Part shown: one piece after another, positions 62,601-64,000 of the stretch
How positions within the stretch are numbered: the stretch's first letter is position 1
Layout: each line of letters starts with the position of its first letter
Source of the DNA: Pirellulaceae bacterium
Lineage (GTDB): Bacteria > Planctomycetota > Planctomycetia > Pirellulales > Pirellulaceae
Assembly: GCA_023382975.1 (NCBI GenBank)
Contig: JAHDXO010000010.1
Location: 1-64,000 of the forward strand
Direction of reading: 5' to 3'
DNA: 64,000 bases
Translations under genes and position numbers: made by a program
The notes under the pieces: generated by a model
What the model saw: the letters and a program-made list of their open reading frames with translations, nothing else
Told to the model about the DNA's origin: nothing
The model's database searches: none

Positions 62601-63634
62601 GTGAAATCCAGACTGTGCCCACCCGCTTCGAGCGTCGACACCGCGGCGACAAAATCGAGGGTCACTGCAAACGTTCCCGCTTGCGGAAACACGAGTTTGT
62701 AAACCGGGCGATCTGCGTCGGTGGACAGACGCAGCCGATAGTTGCCGTCGATCGGCATCTGGCTGACAGCCGCATTGCCGGCAAGGATGATGATCTCCGC
62801 ATTGGCTTCGGTGACTCGGGCCGAACTGCGAAGCTGGAATTGCATCGACTTGCCACCGGCATGCAGATCGCCGTCCAGCTTGGTATCGACCAATTCTACC
62901 GGAGCCGGCGATACGCCGTTGCGATTCAGGAAAAGCTGGATTTGGCCGCCCGTCGCGGTCTGAAAACGGGTTGCCTTGTCGCCCACGTCGAGCGGCATAA
63001 AACCGGTCGCGATCTTGACGGCGCCCTCCACGTCGGGGGCGTAGTTAATGCTCACCTTCGATTCAAAGCCCACCGATTCCCCTGGGGTCAAGTGCGTTAA
63101 GTCGACCAAAGCCGGCAGCTTCAGTTCGGGAGAGCGGAGCTTGATCACGGGTTTCAACTCCGTGACGTTTTCCTTGAGATGCAGATCAAGGAACCGTTGG
63201 CCGGCTTCCTGCCGGACGGACCACGACTGAAGATTCGCGTCTTGGACTTCGGTCACGTCGCCATCACCGTTCAATCCAAAACTCAAGGTCTTCGCCTTGC
63301 CCTGGATCACCTTGATCGTCAATTGAATGACTTGATCGATGTGTTTTGGTCCGACTTGCGCGGTAGTATCGGCGCTGGCGGTGTAGAACACCGACGGCTC
63401 GGGGAGCTTTCCGTGAGCTGCGACGATGATGGTCCCCGTGCCGTCCTTGCCAATAGAACTGCTGACGCTGGCTTGCTCAGGTTCCGCCTGGGAAGGAATG
63501 CTGGCTTGGTCGGATTCTTCCTGAGCGTGACAACGAAGACTCATCAGGCTCGTCGCCCCGGTGAATCCGAGCAGGAATATTGATGCGAAAACGGTCAGGG
63601 AGTTTCTGGACATCGGGCATGTTGTCGCGTTCAT
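56621..63634 (-). CDS. Giant modular envelope protein with internal signal-like segment
   Basis: A 2,337-residue protein; the ATG at 63634 follows a GAGGAG site, with a signal peptide (LTVFASIFLLGFTGATSLM) for export. The N-terminal half (to ~1060) is beta-rich. Residues ~1065-1235 contain about four TM segments (LLAIGLCTGLGFWA, LLSLAAAISATIATAQ, LGAFLGGIAAVAWSFAL, WFYALLALAILFLLFV). Near 1250-1275 a second hydrophobic stretch (AAATVILLALLLSSHS) followed by Ala-rich sequence resembles a new signal peptide, after which another beta-rich half follows. A similar module recurs in both halves (FGIPADYSVVSVTG; FSLPDGLEVESLTG; VNVPESL-type). The C-terminus has Gln-rich helices and a last TM segment (ALVLALLTVLAMTLAF). 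Function unknown. Confidence 0.85.
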   Translation of the reverse strand: MNATTCPMSRNSLTVFASIFLLGFTGATSLMSLRCHAQEESDQASIPSQAEPEQASVSSSIGKDGTGTIIVAAHGKLPEPSVFYTASADTTAQVGPKHIDQVIQLTIKVIQGKAKTLSFGLNGDGDVTEVQDANLQSWSVRQEAGQRFLDLHLKENVTELKPVIKLRSPELKLPALVDLTHLTPGESVGFESKVSINYAPDVEGAVKIATGFMPLDVGDKATRFQTATGGQIQLFLNRNGVSPAPVELVDTKLDGDLHAGGKSMQFQLRSSARVTEANAEIIILAGNAAVSQMPIDGNYRLRLSTDADRPVYKLVFPQAGTFAVTLDFVAAVSTLEAGGHSLDFTVAAGAVVPLTLNGLDADLEFHRDQEAVVPLRNADAWLGFLPATGRARLQWKTARKAGEGKLFFTTTGHIEASVGAGLLRQDHRIDFQVLQGELKSLSMLLHGPGEILDVQGSNIVAWKVSGEGENRQLEVTLSQPIADASQINVRSQTPLDAFPVRVEGLRLNPVGAIRHSGYLRLSNLGSVRLQPAGLSGLSQLAPEQFPGNAIEARQIFVYRFPAADYAFAVAADRIQPEVNVSELVLYQLTETDRVILADIELDVREAPIREWSFGIPADYSVVSVTGTSVADYIAASEVADGRRNLKVIFGQDVAGRQLVVLHLEKSEAAAEADWILPRIESTGAKAVRGDIGIIGAPGFRIAVGETDLLVEKPLSYFPKPTANLQQAFRIREPGWSATMHIERLDQSVQSDVFHLYSLSQETVYGSALINYFVTGAPVSEWNINVPESLGNVIVDGQDIRTWRREGDTLIVSLHQPVMGPYTLLVTFEEKPAQDNGTFQAGLIAPIGVQGQRGYLQVVSPMQVEISTVSISENMLILDPLELPAEFRLLSTAPPLGTWQYTERPFNLDLKVDWFQPGTTVTQVVEFSEANSRVSPDGELVTDVLYYVKSRGQGTLRIKLPGDPVRLWEVAVNGRTVTARQAEDATIIPLPGGTDPNIPVEVSLRLGKPAVVGASPQLALPVVFAPVLKTQWTILGDEKHVLLPSGGTVTPPVPVLRPSGFDWVAKRGIVSLLAIGLCTGLGFWARGKKGFFRLLGLLSLAAAISATIATAQMAWDEIEAQTPLQLSLPVISAGEAVELQVESVPRWQTYLSWRGLGAFLGGIAAVAWSFALSTPWFKSLIRFGGMLSIALGVLFQGDAAPWFYALLALAILFLLFVPSAWNWMRSIGDWFGARAARRRARREAAPSSSGAPAAATVILLALLLSSHSRPCSATVPAGFEAADSTKQQWQIAHQESRLNASGTIELSGQPGDRFLLLRAPAVLTQFEGAGLRLTKREIPGEGLAYIISIPVTNPPNAPAEAPEPAAAVKYQVTFEYRLETLKPIEGVPVLTGAAAVQEIDVRYDESGWEVHSPTAVRIESVEAAGETTQVRVLLGPEKATLVLRPKARDVSMEETQFFVEGSNLYLPGPGVVDGRHRLHLRTSQGQVSELNVLVPQGLTVSDVSGPVGSWQFDADSGGLKLEIEPPQSQAFDILIDTQRSLDPLPADVNLAPLTVAAANGEVGLVAVAFGPDAQPETLESKDMSTVNLGDFDAGLIADQQAVLHRVYRYGAEGGELALRVTPVEPEVRVVSKQVLSLGDERVVLAVNFAAEITRAGLFQLSFSLPDGLEVESLTGPALRHWAELSEGDQRQIILHLNGKTIGEQTFSLVLSGASPSDVADWEIPRFELNEATRQNGLLVVRPTTGIRLRTVSRHNASEADPRSMGGEAQGALAFRLLQRDWKLVLGIEKLDPWVTGQVLHEVTLREGQTRSALIASFLVQNASIRKLPIILPITNEDEIKTLRASGDVVSDLVRTAPDSNTWEIQFTRRVVGRIDFRIEYERRGERENEDEILSPAAFPEARQLSYFFGVRAGGRLELEHDPLSQGWQRADWNTVPQTLREAGNRTAPSLALRAVAPDKALKVHAKRHSLADALKLRVAAGSLTTVLSPTGDQLTAVELTMEVIQRSSLSVGLPDGGELFSIFVNGESVHSIRQEGKANAWQFYILPGIDDRTAKVRFVYSLTGDGLTKLKLSSPQLNVPLENVQWNVVTPKGFELTDNDGNLELVQETNQKDYDRDAYLTSVSGKRQVQAQHAAQLLEQANQLLQAGEQSKARWALNSVANQYALDAASNEDARVQLENLQTQQAIVGLNTRRQRLYLDNSRNDTAVVDNQQLREAAADNPVLQQDQLNFRPQQLSQLLRGNTTEDNAVLQQIAARLVQHQHTTEPAPQAIIISLPEEGAVYTFSRSVQVAQNAPLELDLQFGSQFRLQLWQAALVLALLTVLAMTLAFDKKRPEAA

Positions 63635-63739
63635 AAAGGGATGCTCCTCGGCATTCGTTTTCTCACGTCTGGTCTTGAACATCGTTCGACGGAGGCAAAC
63701 TTCGCCGTGACGAGCGATGTTTGTCTGAATTGGAATCTT

Positions 63740-64000
63740 CTATTCCCCGGCCAACTGCCGAGCTTGTTGAATCATCTGATAGAGCTGTTGAACCCGATCG
63801 GCAGTGCGATCTTGTTGTGGTAATCCGGCGATCAGATCGGACAACGTTCTCAGATCGACGGTTTCTCCCAGCGGTTCGCCGCGGAGTCTCGCCGCCAACA
63901 TCGCAGCCGAGGCGGCGACACGCAGGGACGGCGCGGCTTGATCGATACGCGGAGCGGTGGATTCGTAAGGGATGGGCCAACGGTGTTCGATCATCTGTCC
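63740..64000 (-). CDS. C-terminal end of an unidentified protein (runs off the window)
   Basis: A minus-strand frame open to the window edge. Its visible end (SLRVAASAAMLAARLRGEP, LSDLIAGLPQQDRTADRVQQ) is helical and resembles the C-terminal tail of VWA/YfbK-type (DUF3520) proteins. The VWA domain itself would lie outside the window. It is upstream of the giant protein on the same strand and may form an operon with it. Confidence 0.5.
   Translation of the reverse strand, partial: GQMIEHRWPIPYESTAPRIDQAAPSLRVAASAAMLAARLRGEPLGETVDLRTLSDLIAGLPQQDRTADRVQQLYQMIQQARQLAGE

Noticed and set aside
63740..64000. Possible full VWA/DUF3520 protein
   Set aside because: Only the tail is visible, so I gave it as a partial, tentative call rather than a family assignment.

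Overview
The window looks like chromosomal DNA of a Planctomycetota bacterium, probably of the Pirellula/Rhodopirellula type. This rests on GC-rich coding sequence, a sulfatase, a PVC-type cytochrome c fused to a sorbosone-dehydrogenase-like propeller and HEAT repeats, DUF1598 and DUF3500 proteins, very large secreted proteins and an Ala/Gln-rich coiled-coil giant beside a MoxR ATPase. I found no rRNA, tRNA or CRISPR array. All names come from reading motifs; no database search was run.

Layout. 1-1350: right part of an IS21-family element (istA/istB), abutting a PIN-toxin remnant. 2034-4435: an OLD-like ATPase/TOPRIM nuclease with two small companion ORFs. 4436-5014: a gene-free stretch full of inverted repeats. 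5015-14099: a polysaccharide/uronate-type catabolic locus (GH-A glycosidase, toroid protein, heparinase II/III-like lyase, RraA/HMG-aldolase-like enzyme, SDR, sodium:solute symporter) diverging from an IclR regulator. 14205-16345: a 32-aa membrane peptide, a GT2 and a Gly/Met-repeat secreted protein with a clear terminator. 16617-23222: PVC cytochrome, sulfatase and SLC13 permease. 23337-25519: a small membrane protein, a methyltransferase, palindromic repeats and a second PIN remnant. 25868-32996: ThiH-like radical SAM enzyme, TIM-barrel protein, DUF2314 protein, a decayed IS1380 transposase, HAD phosphatase and MoxR. 33016-42455: giant coiled-coil protein, Rpn nuclease, a second TIM-barrel protein, ST7-like TPR protein and an OmpA lipoprotein. 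42654-46917: DUF1598 protein, Tat-exported DUF3500 protein and a Tat-exported PLP decarboxylase. 47132-49691: a three-gene ABC exporter.

49776-56576 is a surface-glycan locus. It encodes a methyltransferase, a sulfotransferase-like protein and a polysaccharide pyruvyl-transferase-like protein on the minus strand. Divergent from them are an IMPase-family phosphatase, a two-domain NeuB fusion, a CMP-sialate synthetase and a GT29-like (animal-type) sialyltransferase. The last three imply synthesis, activation and transfer of a nonulosonic (sialic-type) acid. I consider this the most interesting system in the window.

56621-63634 is a 2,337-aa envelope protein built from repeated modules with an internal signal-peptide-like segment. 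It lies downstream of a gene cut by the window edge. Dispersed nested palindromes (REP/BIME-like) sit in several gene borders; one family occurs four times.
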